The notes beneath the pieces were generated by a model. It was not told where the DNA came from and did no database searches. It saw nothing but the letters and a program-made list of their open reading frames with translations. A program made the position numbers and the translations under genes. DNA of 64,000 bases from an uncultured Collinsella sp. (GTDB taxonomy: Bacteria; Actinomycetota; Coriobacteriia; Coriobacteriales; Coriobacteriaceae), in the NCBI GenBank assembly GCA_934630855.1, contig CAKTWW010000003.1:30590-94589 (forward strand), written 5' to 3'. Below, piece after piece: positions 35,716 through 43,864 of the stretch; position 1 is the first letter of the stretch; every line of letters starts with the position of its first letter.

Positions 35716-35846
35716 TTTCGGAAGTATGCGGCAAAATCTGAATAGGTCGAGCGCACTGGGTATGTCCAAGCTCTGTACCTGCGGTTTTATTTACTGAAAA
35801 CGGGTGTGTGCTCGGGGGTTCCAGAATTTGCCGCATACTTCCGAAA
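35716..35846. repeat. TTTCGGAAGTATGCGGCAAA inverted repeat
   Basis: 20-bp perfect arms at 35716-35735 and 35827-35846, extending imperfectly on both sides, around ~90 bases. A diverged partial copy (AGTATGCGACAAAATCTGAA) lies at 37895-37914. The surrounding 417-bp gap (35599-36015) contains this element and the upstream region of the next gene, and no other gene. Confidence 0.75.
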
Positions 35847-36015
35847 ACGGCGGTTCAGCGACACTAAAAATGGCCTTTAGAGCCCTGAGATAATGAACAG
35901 GCGTAGCCGTTCGCCGCAAAATACCGTTCGTTTAAAGAATGAATGTCAAGCGCGCGTCATCTTTACGGTTGAATAAATACACATCTATGGAATTACGTAA
36001 GAGAGGACCGTTCCT

Positions 36016-36975
36016 ATGAGCTACAAAACCGTTTGCGTTGCTGGTGGCGGCGTGCTGGGGAGCCAGATTGCCTTCCAGGCCGCCTTCTGCGGCTTCGATG
36101 TAACGATTTGGCTGCGCAGTGAGGGCAGCATCGGCCGCACCCAGCCCAAGATCGATCATGTGCGCGAGGAGTACATCGCAGCTATCGAGGGCATGGCGGA
36201 CGGTACGGGCGAGTGGTGTGCCGGTATCGCCGATAGCGACCAGCCCTTCGACAAGGAGGCGGCGCTTGCCGCCGTTGAGCGTGCCTATTCCACGATCAAG
36301 CTGGAGCTCGATCTTGCCCAGGCCGTGGCCGACGCCGATCTAGTTATCGAGTCCATGGCCGAGGACACTCAGGCAAAGATCGACTTCTACAAGAAGCTCG
36401 CTCCGGTCCTCCCGCAAAAGACCGTCATCGTGACCAACTCCTCCACGCTGCTGCCGAGCACCTTTGCCAAGTACACCGGCCGCCCCGAGAAGTACCTGTC
36501 GCTGCACTTTGCCAACTCCATCTGGAAGAACAACATGACCGAGGTCATGGCTCAGGACCAGACCGACAAGCGCTACTTCGATGAGCTCGTCGACTTTGCC
36601 AACGACATCCGCATGCTGGCGCTTCCCGTCAACAAGGAAAAGAACGGCTACCTGCTCAACTCCATGTTGGTGCCGTGGCTGCTCTCGGGCCTCGACCTGT
36701 ATGTCTCGGGCGTCAGCGACCCCAAGAGCATCGACCTTGCATGGACGCGTGGCACCGGCGCCCCCAAGGGCCCGTTCCGCGTGTTCGATACCGTGGGCAT
36801 CCAGACGGCCTACAACATCGTCATGCAGTATCAAAAGGTCCCGGGTCTGCTGAGCCCGCTGCTCAAAAAGATGATGATGCCCTACAACTTTAAGGCCATG
36901 GCGTCCGTCCTCAAGAAGATGCTCGACGAAGGCAAGCTGGGCGAAAGCTCGGGCGAGGGCTTCTTCAAGTACTAA
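36016..36975 (+). CDS. 3-hydroxyacyl-CoA dehydrogenase
   Basis: NAD-dependent dehydrogenase of 319 residues that converts 3-hydroxyacyl-CoA and 3-oxoacyl-CoA. The N-terminal Rossmann motif is VAGGGVLGSQIA, the catalytic region includes VTNSSTLLPS and LHFANSIW, and the C-terminal helical domain closes over the substrate. The SLHFANSIW variant replaces the usual HFFNP, as in a group annotated as 3-hydroxybutyryl-CoA dehydrogenase-like. It lies downstream of the dehydratase activase but behind its own terminator, so a metabolic link is plausible but not shown. GAGAGGA lies upstream of the ATG. Confidence 0.85.
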   Translation: MSYKTVCVAGGGVLGSQIAFQAAFCGFDVTIWLRSEGSIGRTQPKIDHVREEYIAAIEGMADGTGEWCAGIADSDQPFDKEAALAAVERAYSTIKLELDLAQAVADADLVIESMAEDTQAKIDFYKKLAPVLPQKTVIVTNSSTLLPSTFAKYTGRPEKYLSLHFANSIWKNNMTEVMAQDQTDKRYFDELVDFANDIRMLALPVNKEKNGYLLNSMLVPWLLSGLDLYVSGVSDPKSIDLAWTRGTGAPKGPFRVFDTVGIQTAYNIVMQYQKVPGLLSPLLKKMMMPYNFKAMASVLKKMLDEGKLGESSGEGFFKY

Positions 36976-37014
36976 AAAATGATCCCCGGGGGACGGAGGA
37001 AAACGGATCATTTT
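36976..37014. repeat. AAAATGATCC hairpin
   Basis: AAAATGATCC (36976-36985) and GGATCATTTT (37005-37014) around GGGGGACGGAGGAAAA. It may terminate the dehydrogenase transcript; its GGGGACGG loop resembles other hairpins in the window. Confidence 0.65.
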
Positions 37015-37064
37015 CGGCTGACAACAGTGAGAAGATAGGCTCAACAAAATAGAAAGGGGTAGCA

Positions 37065-37862
37065 ATGGACCGACAAATCGTACTCAAGCAGGATGTCTTC
37101 GATGCGCTTTCTGCCGTTGGCATGCGTCCGGGGCAGACGGTTATGGTCCATTGCTCGCTTAGCTCGCTTGGATATGTGTGCGGCGGTGCGCAGCCGGTGA
37201 TCGAGGCGCTGCTCCAGACGGTGGGCGAGACCGGCACCATCATGATGCCGACGCAGTCGTGGAAAAACTTGGACCCGGCGAGCGGCGTCCATTGGCAGGA
37301 GCCGCAAGAGTGGTGGCAGCTGATCCGCGATAACTGGCCAGCTTATGACAAACGCATCACGCCCACCAATACGATGGGGGCCGTTGCCGAGATGTTCCGC
37401 ACGTGGCCGGGCACGCCCCGCAGCGACCACCCGGCGCGTTCGGTGGCGGCAAACGGCTCGTACGCTCAGTTCCTGACGGAGAACCATGACCTGAGCAACA
37501 TCTTTGGCGACGGATCGCCCATCGCGCGCCTGTACGATTTGGACGGCTATGTGCTGCTCGTGGGCGTGGGCTACGACAAGAATACATCGCTGCATTTGGC
37601 CGACGCCCGTGCGGAATACCCTGGCAAGCACGACTGTGTGGAGCACAGTGCGATCGTGGAAAACGGTCGACGCGTATGGAAGGAATACCGCACGCTCTTT
37701 GTCGATGGCGAGGATTTCGATGAAATCGGCGCTGCTTTTGAGCGTGAATGCTCGGTGTGTACGGCGCCTCTCGGTAACGGGATGATTCGCTTTATGCGTC
37801 AACGCGAGCTTGTTGACTTTGCCGTGGGCTGGATTGAGCGCCATCGCGGCCGCCCCGAGTAA
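37065..37862 (+). CDS. Aminoglycoside 3-N-acetyltransferase family protein (AAC(3))
   Basis: Acetyl-CoA-dependent acetyltransferase of 265 residues. MVHCSLSSLGYVCGG near the N-terminus, TIMMPTQSW, and NTMGAVAEMFRTWPGTPRSDHP are characteristic of the AAC(3) fold, along with GVGYDKNTSLHLAD. Family members can inactivate aminoglycosides by acetylating N3, but many chromosomal homologues have unknown natural substrates. AAAGGGG precedes the ATG. There is no mobile element next to it and its base composition matches the chromosome, so it looks intrinsic. Confidence 0.85.
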   Translation: MDRQIVLKQDVFDALSAVGMRPGQTVMVHCSLSSLGYVCGGAQPVIEALLQTVGETGTIMMPTQSWKNLDPASGVHWQEPQEWWQLIRDNWPAYDKRITPTNTMGAVAEMFRTWPGTPRSDHPARSVAANGSYAQFLTENHDLSNIFGDGSPIARLYDLDGYVLLVGVGYDKNTSLHLADARAEYPGKHDCVEHSAIVENGRRVWKEYRTLFVDGEDFDEIGAAFERECSVCTAPLGNGMIRFMRQRELVDFAVGWIERHRGRPE

Positions 37863-37894
37863 TTCGGGGGGTGGAAGCGTTGGGGATCTACGGT

Positions 37895-37920
37895 AGTATG
37901 CGACAAAATCTGAATTGATC
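37895..37920. repeat. Partial copy of the AGTATGCGGCAAAATCTGAA repeat
   Basis: AGTATGCGACAAAATCTGAA differs from the 35.7-kb copy by one base and is followed by similar sequence (TTGATCGGGCA versus TAGGTCGAGCG). It lies in the 262-bp gap 37863-38124, in which no gene was recognised. Confidence 0.65.
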
Positions 37921-38124
37921 GGGCAAGAGCTGTAGCGCGCGTTGACGTTTGACCAATGGAGCGCAAAAATGCACCGTTCGCCGATACTCCTCTCGCGAGT
38001 GGTTGCCATATGGTTTGATGTTGGAAACATATGACTGCCGCCGGGCTGCGGGCGACGTTTGCTCTGATATCGGAGGTGCCAAGTATGTTTCGCGCTCCGT
38101 TAAACAAGTATCGGGCTGGCTAAC

Positions 38125-38574
38125 ATGGGTCGCCGTGCTATTTCGATAACCCTTGCAGTGGTCTGCCTGGCTGTGCTCCTGGGCGCTACAGGGTTGTTTG
38201 CTATAAGCCGAGAAACGTCCTATATGCAGGAATGCGCTTCCGAAGGGTTTGCCATTGATGGTTTCTATCGGGATGACAAAACGAGTCGGGAAACCCTGGC
38301 TTTTCTTGAGGAGGACAACTGTCGATGGCAGCTGGTCGACCAAGACGGAATCTGCACAGACGGACAGTTCGAGCGTATGGACGACCCCAACATTCTGGTA
38401 TTAAAGAATGAAAACGGCGAAGTATTCGGTACGGTCCACGTGGCGTATATTTCGCGCCGACGCGACCAGGGCTTGCTCTACCTATTTAGAGATACCAAGG
38501 TGACCCGTTTTTATCTGGTGAGTACCGGTCCGGCGTTTACAGTGGAGTCTGGTGATGTCGATGCGGACAGTTGA
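38125..38574 (+). CDS. Hypothetical small membrane-anchored protein
   Basis: 149 residues, no recognised family. Residues 6-28 form one hydrophobic segment that could be a signal anchor; the remainder would lie outside the cell. It has two cysteines in the external part (near NCRWQ and GICTD) and a beta-rich pattern. The ATG has only a weak upstream site (GGGCTGG) and an in-frame stop at 38101 bars a longer start. A good terminator follows at 38595. It is likely real but unassigned. Confidence 0.6.
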   Translation: MGRRAISITLAVVCLAVLLGATGLFAISRETSYMQECASEGFAIDGFYRDDKTSRETLAFLEEDNCRWQLVDQDGICTDGQFERMDDPNILVLKNENGEVFGTVHVAYISRRRDQGLLYLFRDTKVTRFYLVSTGPAFTVESGDVDADS

Positions 38575-38594
38575 TTCACGGCAATAAAACAGCG

Positions 38595-38630
38595 AGCGGG
38601 GTGCGGACATGGACCGCGCCCCGCTTTTTT
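38595..38630 (+). terminator. Terminator after the hypothetical membrane protein
   Basis: AGCGGGGTGCGG (38595-38606) and CCGCGCCCCGCT (38614-38625) followed by TTTTTT. Confidence 0.85.
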
Positions 38631-38702
38631 GCTCGCGGCCTGCATCGCGCCGGCACCTCGTTCCGACTCGCGCCTGTGCGCGCATCCATCTCACGTCCGG
38701 CA

Positions 38703-39842
38703 TCACTTCACATCGAACTCCACGCGATCGAGTTCGGGCACGTTGAGGTCGATGAGCTTGCGGGCAACGCGGCGGTCGTGCGCCCCAAGCGTCTCGCTTG
38801 TCGTCACATGGGCGACAATCTCGCGCTCGACGATACCCTCATCCTCGCCTTCGGTGGCCGAGGTCTCGACGGCGACGGTGTAATCCTTAAAGCCTGGCAG
38901 TACCACGGCAAGCTCGCGCGTGGTTTCGGTGACGCCGTAGCCGTCCTGCACGCCGGCCTGCGCCGAGCCAATGGAACCCGCGGTCATGACGATGCAGGGA
39001 ATCGCAAAGATTACCGTGCCCACGATGATGCGGCGGCGCACTTTGCGCGACAGCTCGTCGACCTCGGCGTCCTCTTCGGCGGTCACAATGCCGTCGCCGT
39101 TGAGGTCGCGCTTGAGCGGCACGCGCAAAAGAAGCAGCACGGCTTCTGCCGCCAGCGCGATAAAGACGACGTTGATGCCAAACTCGTAGAGCGCCGAGAG
39201 GAAGAGCGGCCCGCTTGCGATGGCGATGCCGTAACCCGCCGCGCACAGGGGCGGCATGAGCGCGGTTGCCACGGCCACGCCCGCGATAAGCGTCGCGGGT
39301 TCCTGGTCGCGCGAATTGCCCAGGCCTCCGGCAAAGCCGCCTGCGAGTGCGACGGCAAGGTCCCAGACGGTGGGTGTTGAGTTATCGATGATGGCGACCG
39401 TGGTGGTGCCGAGCGGCGAGAGCTTAAAGTACAACGTGGACGTGATCAGGCAGAAGGCCATCTGCAGCGCGAGGCCGGCAATGGCCTCGACGGTAATCTC
39501 GCGGTCGAGCGTGGCGATGCCATATGCCATGGCAAGGACCGAGCCCATGAGCGGACAGATGAGCATGGCGCCGACGATGGCGATGTCCGAGTCGATATCG
39601 AGGCCGATGCTCGCGATGAGCATGGCGATGATGAGGATGCACAGATGCGAGCCGGTCAGGCGCGCCCCGTTTACAAAGCGCTTGCGGATCACGTGGTAGG
39701 GCGCGCGCCCCTCGCGAATGTTGAATGCCTGCTTTAAAAAACGACCGGCCTGCTCAGCTGCCTCGCTATGGGCAGGGCGGATGCCGTGACGCCGGTGATG
39801 GCGCTCGCGCAGTCGCTTGATCTGTTGCTTGTCGAGTTCCAT
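38703..39842 (-). CDS. DUF389 membrane protein with an EF-hand-like loop
   Basis: Multi-pass membrane protein of 379 residues, unknown function. The DUF389 core spans ~65-240 with six hydrophobic segments and the conserved IDSDIAIVGAMLICPLMG and ALMPPLCA. Between the core and a further helix, residues 246-257 read D-L-N-G-D-G-I-V-T-A-E-E, matching the calcium-binding EF-hand loop at positions 1, 3, 5, 6, 8 and 12. The C-terminal ~80 residues are soluble. It is a single gene, divergent from the surface protein gene. Calcium binding is inference. Confidence 0.85.
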   Translation of the reverse strand: MELDKQQIKRLRERHHRRHGIRPAHSEAAEQAGRFLKQAFNIREGRAPYHVIRKRFVNGARLTGSHLCILIIAMLIASIGLDIDSDIAIVGAMLICPLMGSVLAMAYGIATLDREITVEAIAGLALQMAFCLITSTLYFKLSPLGTTTVAIIDNSTPTVWDLAVALAGGFAGGLGNSRDQEPATLIAGVAVATALMPPLCAAGYGIAIASGPLFLSALYEFGINVVFIALAAEAVLLLLRVPLKRDLNGDGIVTAEEDAEVDELSRKVRRRIIVGTVIFAIPCIVMTAGSIGSAQAGVQDGYGVTETTRELAVVLPGFKDYTVAVETSATEGEDEGIVEREIVAHVTTSETLGAHDRRVARKLIDLNVPELDRVEFDVK

Positions 39843-40051
39843 GTTCTCCTCGTTCCGGCACGGGCCACGTCGTGCTTGCTGGTATTACTCTACACCGGGA
39901 CAGGCAAAACGGATGCCGTGGCATGGGGCAAGGTCGACTGGACAGCTTCTCCGCGTCCAGTGACACCCCGCAATATGCTCCAATCACAACTACATATATG
40001 ACGGAAATGTGTTGAAAGCTGTTGAACAACCGAATCTGCAGGCTGTCCGCA

Positions 40052-40065
40052 TTGTTGCGCAACAA
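40052..40065. promoter_or_regulatory. TTGTTGCGCAACAA palindrome upstream of the surface protein gene
   Basis: Perfect 14-bp palindrome 66 bp upstream of the start codon. A 12-bp version lies at 56434-56445, 76 bp upstream of the DUF4234 gene. A possible -10 (TATATT, 40085-40090) follows it. The rest of the 288-bp gap 39843-40130 shows no gene. Confidence 0.5.
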
Positions 40066-40130
40066 AGACCGAAAATTGCGGACCTATATTCGCGGTAACG
40101 CAGATAGCGTTGTGTCGAAGGGAGCACAAC

Positions 40131-43100
40131 ATGGCAAAGTACAGTCCAAAGCATCTTTCGTCTCCAGCCAAGACCGTCAACGTAAGGGGTGTCGCCAACC
40201 GCGCCGTCGCAACCGTTTTGACGGCGGGCCTCATCGCCCAGCCGCTTATGTCGCCGCTGGCGGCAATTGCCGCGCCAGCCGGTGACACCACCGGTACGGT
40301 AAAGGGCGAAAGCCCCATCGAGAACACCGTTGTCGCCGGTAACCAGGCAGTTGCGAAAACAGCGGAGCAACTGGCCGAGGAGTCGGCGAAGCAGTTTGAG
40401 GCTGCCAAGGCGGCCTATGATGCGGCTCAAAAGAAGGCCGATGCCGCAGGTCAGGCGCAAAAGCAGGCTCAGCAGCAAAAGAACCAGGCTTCGCAGGCCG
40501 TGACCGATAACGCGGCCGAGCAGAACGCGGCAGAAGTCGCTGCGCTCCAGGAGAAGATCGACGAGCTTAAGGCCGCTGTTGACAAGGCCGAACAGCAGCA
40601 GAAGAAGCTGGGCGATCTGAACAGCCAGCTCGATCAGGCCAAGAAGAGCGTCGAGGACAAGACTCAGGCGCTCAAGGATGCCAAGGCAAAGCGCGATGAC
40701 GCCAAGAAGGCCCTCGAGGATGCCCAGGCCAAGCTCAAGGACATGGGCATGGACGAGTATGAGGCCGCCAAGAAGGCTGTCGAAGACGCCCAGGCCAAGC
40801 TCAATGCGGCGAATGCCGATGTAAAGGCGGCTGAGGGCGAGTACGAGGCCGCCAAGACTGTCGCTGCCAAGGCTGAGCAGGCAAAGGCCGACGCCGAGGC
40901 GGCCGTGACGACTGCCCAGGACAAGAAGCAGCAGACCGCCGCTGCCCTTGTCACCGCAACCACCGCACGCGACAACGCCCAGAAGAAGCTGGATCAGGCT
41001 CAGGCTGCGCTCAATGCCGCCACTTCGGGCACGGGCGTCGACCTGAACGCGCTCGAGGCTGCTAAGGACGCTGCCACTGGCGAGCTCAAGGCCGCGCAAG
41101 CGGAACTCGAAGCTGCGACGACTGCCGATACGGCTGCTCAGACAGATCTCCAGACCGCCCAGGCCGCTGCTGCCGCAGCGCAGCAAAAGGCCGACGCCGC
41201 GAATGCCGCCGTGTCATCTGCGCAGACGGCATATGACGAAGCCAACAGCAAGCTCGGCGATCTGACCAGCAAGTGCAACACTGCTAAAGCCGCATACGAG
41301 CAGGCCCAGCAGACCGAGGCGGACAAGAAGGCTGCCTACGATCAGGCCGTAAAGGATAGGGACGACAAACGAGCCGAGTACAAGGCAGCATGCGATGCCA
41401 CTGACGCTGCAGAGGAAGTCAGCGATGCCGCGGCTGCCCAGGTGACTGCCTTGGAGCAGCAGATTGCCGAGCTCAAGTCCAACATGACCGTCGATCAAGA
41501 CATCATCAATAATGGCATGCTCGGTTTTATGGTCTATATCAGCAACAGCAGCGGTTTCAATGCTCAACAGAAGGCGAATGCTATTAATGCCCAAGGAATG
41601 CTTGCCGGTCTCATCAATAAGGCTGATTGGTATGACAGTTATGTCGATCAAGACATGTCCCGCGACGCCAACCCGCTTTCCCTCGAGCAGCTGCGCAACG
41701 CGCTGACTTATCTCGATACTCAGAACAACATCCGCAAGGCCAATGGCCAGTCTGAGCTGAGCGTCAGCCTCCGTATGACGGCTGCAGCAGCCCTCAATGC
41801 ATCCTATTCTTCGAATAAGTGGGGACACTCGAATTGGTACGTCGATACTAGCGAGAACCTCGCCAGTGGTGGCGGCGTCTATATGGGAGGTGAGACTGTC
41901 GATACGCTTGGCTGGCCCTACACCGGTCTCTATACGGAGGAGAAAAATAACTACGAGAATTGGATTAAGAAGTACGGAGAAGATAGCGAGGAGGGGCAGT
42001 TTCTTATAGCCAATCGCTATCATGCGGCTTCCGTCTATTATGGAGACGCCAAGGTATTTCTCGGCACTTATGACGAGTACGGTAACCCCAACAACGATGC
42101 TTGCGGGCACTATCTCAACATTATTGATTCGGCTAATAAGGCAATTGGCATCGCGACCGGCAGCGGTAAGAATGTCGAGGCGATGGTGACGATCTTCGAT
42201 TACAGCACAGATCCCACACAGGCAGATTTCACCGTCTCCGAGTTCAAGAAGCTTGTGAACGACTATATCGATTCTGCGTACAATGCCGGCGGTACGCAGG
42301 CTCAAAAACAGCAGCTTAAGGAGCTTCAGAACAAGCTCTTCGATGCGCAGAAGAAGTCTGGAACTGCTAATGCTGCCTATAACGCTGCACTCAATAAGCA
42401 GTTTGACGCTCAAGATTCCTTTATCGCGGCAAATTCGGACATGAACACCGCCAAGGGCGAGTATGCGAATGCCCAGGCTGCTACTGCAACCGCCAAGGCC
42501 GCCTATGATGCCGCAAAGAGCGAGCTTGATGGCTCTGGTATCGATATCGATACGCTTCAGCAGAACCTCGACACCGCCAAGAGCGAGGCGGCTGCCGCGC
42601 AGACCGCGCTCAGCACAGCGAACTCCAAGCTCTTCGATTGCCAGACGAACGCATCTAAGGCTTCGACTCGTAAGCTGAAGGCTCAGGGCGGCTACGATGC
42701 TGCCAAGGCAAAGTCTGATCGTGCCACTGAGGCATATAAGGACGCCACGGCTTCGGTCAAGAGCCTCACTGCCAAGTGCGATGCCGCCAAGACGGACCTT
42801 GCAAGCAAGAAGAGCGCGTTTGACGACGCCAAGAAGGCCGACGACGCTGCTCAGGCTGGTGTTGACGATGCCCAGGCGGTAGCGACATCCGCTGCCACGG
42901 CCCTCTCCAATGCTCAGCAAGCTGTCGCCAACAAGGAGCAGGCGCTTGCCGCCGCACAGCAGGAGGTCACGTCTGCCCAGACGGCCCTCGACGCCGCGAA
43001 CGTCGCATTCCAGCGCTACGCCGATGCTCAGAAGGCGCTTGATAACGCCGAGGCAGCCCATAAGGCTGCTGTCGCCAGCGTGAACGCTGCTCAGGACCAG

Positions 43101-43664
43101 CTCAAGGCCGCCAACCAGGCAGTCGTGGACGCCAAGCAGGCCATCGCCGATGCCCAGACCGAGCTTGAGGCTGATCAGGCCCTTCAGGCCGATCTTGAGC
43201 ACGTCGACCACGAGGCTTCCCTTGCCGCGGGCGTAACGCGATTCAACGCGGGCTGGACGGCGCAAAATCAGCTGCCCAAGCTCGATGCTGCCTATGCTCG
43301 CTACAAGGCTGCCGTCGACGCCGCCGCTGGTCTCAAGGCTGCCCTGAGCGACGCTGACGCCAAGCTGTCCGATGCCGTCGACGCCTATGCCGCCGCGTTG
43401 GCAGAGCTTAACGACGCCAAGGAAGCCCTGGCAGCTGCACAGACCGAGTATGACAAGTATCATCCCAAGGCCGAGCCGCAGGCCAAGCCCCAGGTTGCGC
43501 AGGCCGCCGCAAAGGCCCCCGCTGCCAAGAAGCAGGCCGCGGATGGTGCGCTCGCCCAGACGGGTGACAACTCCGCGCTCGCGGGCGAGGTCTTCGTCAT
43601 CGGCGGTGTGACGCTCGTGGCCGCGGGCGTGACGTTGGGTGATCGTCGCCGCAAGCACATGTAG
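40131..43664 (+). CDS. Large cell-wall-anchored protein: coiled coil, CAP-like domain, coiled coil
   Basis: Surface protein of 1177 residues. A signal peptide (AVATVLTAGLIAQPLMSPLAAIAA) precedes long Ala/Lys/Gln/Asp-rich coiled-coil segments at ~95-460 and ~715-1110. The middle, ~515-690, is a globular domain resembling the CAP/SCP fold: LEQLRNALTYLDTQN, a GHS with nearby SENLASGG, and GHYLNIID. The C-terminus has LAQTGD (residues 1141-1146), a hydrophobic stretch and DRRRKHM, the layout of a sortase signal with Ala in place of Pro. GGGAG precedes the ATG at 40131. It is likely an adhesin or wall-spanning stalk; the target is unknown. Confidence 0.85.
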   Translation: MAKYSPKHLSSPAKTVNVRGVANRAVATVLTAGLIAQPLMSPLAAIAAPAGDTTGTVKGESPIENTVVAGNQAVAKTAEQLAEESAKQFEAAKAAYDAAQKKADAAGQAQKQAQQQKNQASQAVTDNAAEQNAAEVAALQEKIDELKAAVDKAEQQQKKLGDLNSQLDQAKKSVEDKTQALKDAKAKRDDAKKALEDAQAKLKDMGMDEYEAAKKAVEDAQAKLNAANADVKAAEGEYEAAKTVAAKAEQAKADAEAAVTTAQDKKQQTAAALVTATTARDNAQKKLDQAQAALNAATSGTGVDLNALEAAKDAATGELKAAQAELEAATTADTAAQTDLQTAQAAAAAAQQKADAANAAVSSAQTAYDEANSKLGDLTSKCNTAKAAYEQAQQTEADKKAAYDQAVKDRDDKRAEYKAACDATDAAEEVSDAAAAQVTALEQQIAELKSNMTVDQDIINNGMLGFMVYISNSSGFNAQQKANAINAQGMLAGLINKADWYDSYVDQDMSRDANPLSLEQLRNALTYLDTQNNIRKANGQSELSVSLRMTAAAALNASYSSNKWGHSNWYVDTSENLASGGGVYMGGETVDTLGWPYTGLYTEEKNNYENWIKKYGEDSEEGQFLIANRYHAASVYYGDAKVFLGTYDEYGNPNNDACGHYLNIIDSANKAIGIATGSGKNVEAMVTIFDYSTDPTQADFTVSEFKKLVNDYIDSAYNAGGTQAQKQQLKELQNKLFDAQKKSGTANAAYNAALNKQFDAQDSFIAANSDMNTAKGEYANAQAATATAKAAYDAAKSELDGSGIDIDTLQQNLDTAKSEAAAAQTALSTANSKLFDCQTNASKASTRKLKAQGGYDAAKAKSDRATEAYKDATASVKSLTAKCDAAKTDLASKKSAFDDAKKADDAAQAGVDDAQAVATSAATALSNAQQAVANKEQALAAAQQEVTSAQTALDAANVAFQRYADAQKALDNAEAAHKAAVASVNAAQDQLKAANQAVVDAKQAIADAQTELEADQALQADLEHVDHEASLAAGVTRFNAGWTAQNQLPKLDAAYARYKAAVDAAAGLKAALSDADAKLSDAVDAYAAALAELNDAKEALAAAQTEYDKYHPKAEPQAKPQVAQAAAKAPAAKKQAADGALAQTGDNSALAGEVFVIGGVTLVAAGVTLGDRRRKHM

Positions 43665-43731
43665 CATCTCGAGTGTTGACCTCGCGATGAACTGTGGCTT
43701 GTCGTGAGGCCACTTCGATATCTCAACCAAT

Positions 43732-43770
43732 AAGGCCGGCGCGCTGTCATACACAGCACGCCGGCCTTTC
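43732..43770 (+). terminator. Terminator of the surface protein gene
   Basis: AAGGCCGGCGCGCTGT (43732-43747) and ACAGCACGCCGGCCTT (43753-43768), one mismatch, 5-base loop, then TCTC. Confidence 0.8.
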
Positions 43771-43786
43771 TCTGTATCGACATTAA

Positions 43787-43824
43787 AAAGCCCGGCCGGC
43801 AGCCTCTAAGCTGACGACCGGGCA
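43787..43824 (-). terminator. Terminator of the OPT transporter gene
   Basis: On the minus strand, GCCCGGTCG and the inverse CGGCCGGGC form a stem followed by TTTTTA, ~40 bp after the stop codon. Confidence 0.7.
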
Positions 43825-43864
43825 AGCCGTAGGCAATATGATTGCTGGCGAGCAGTTGCTCGGC

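Noticed and set aside
41214..43754. 846-codon open frame antisense to the surface protein gene
   Set aside because: Composition shadow of a repetitive alanine-rich gene; the forward frame has a signal peptide and wall anchor.
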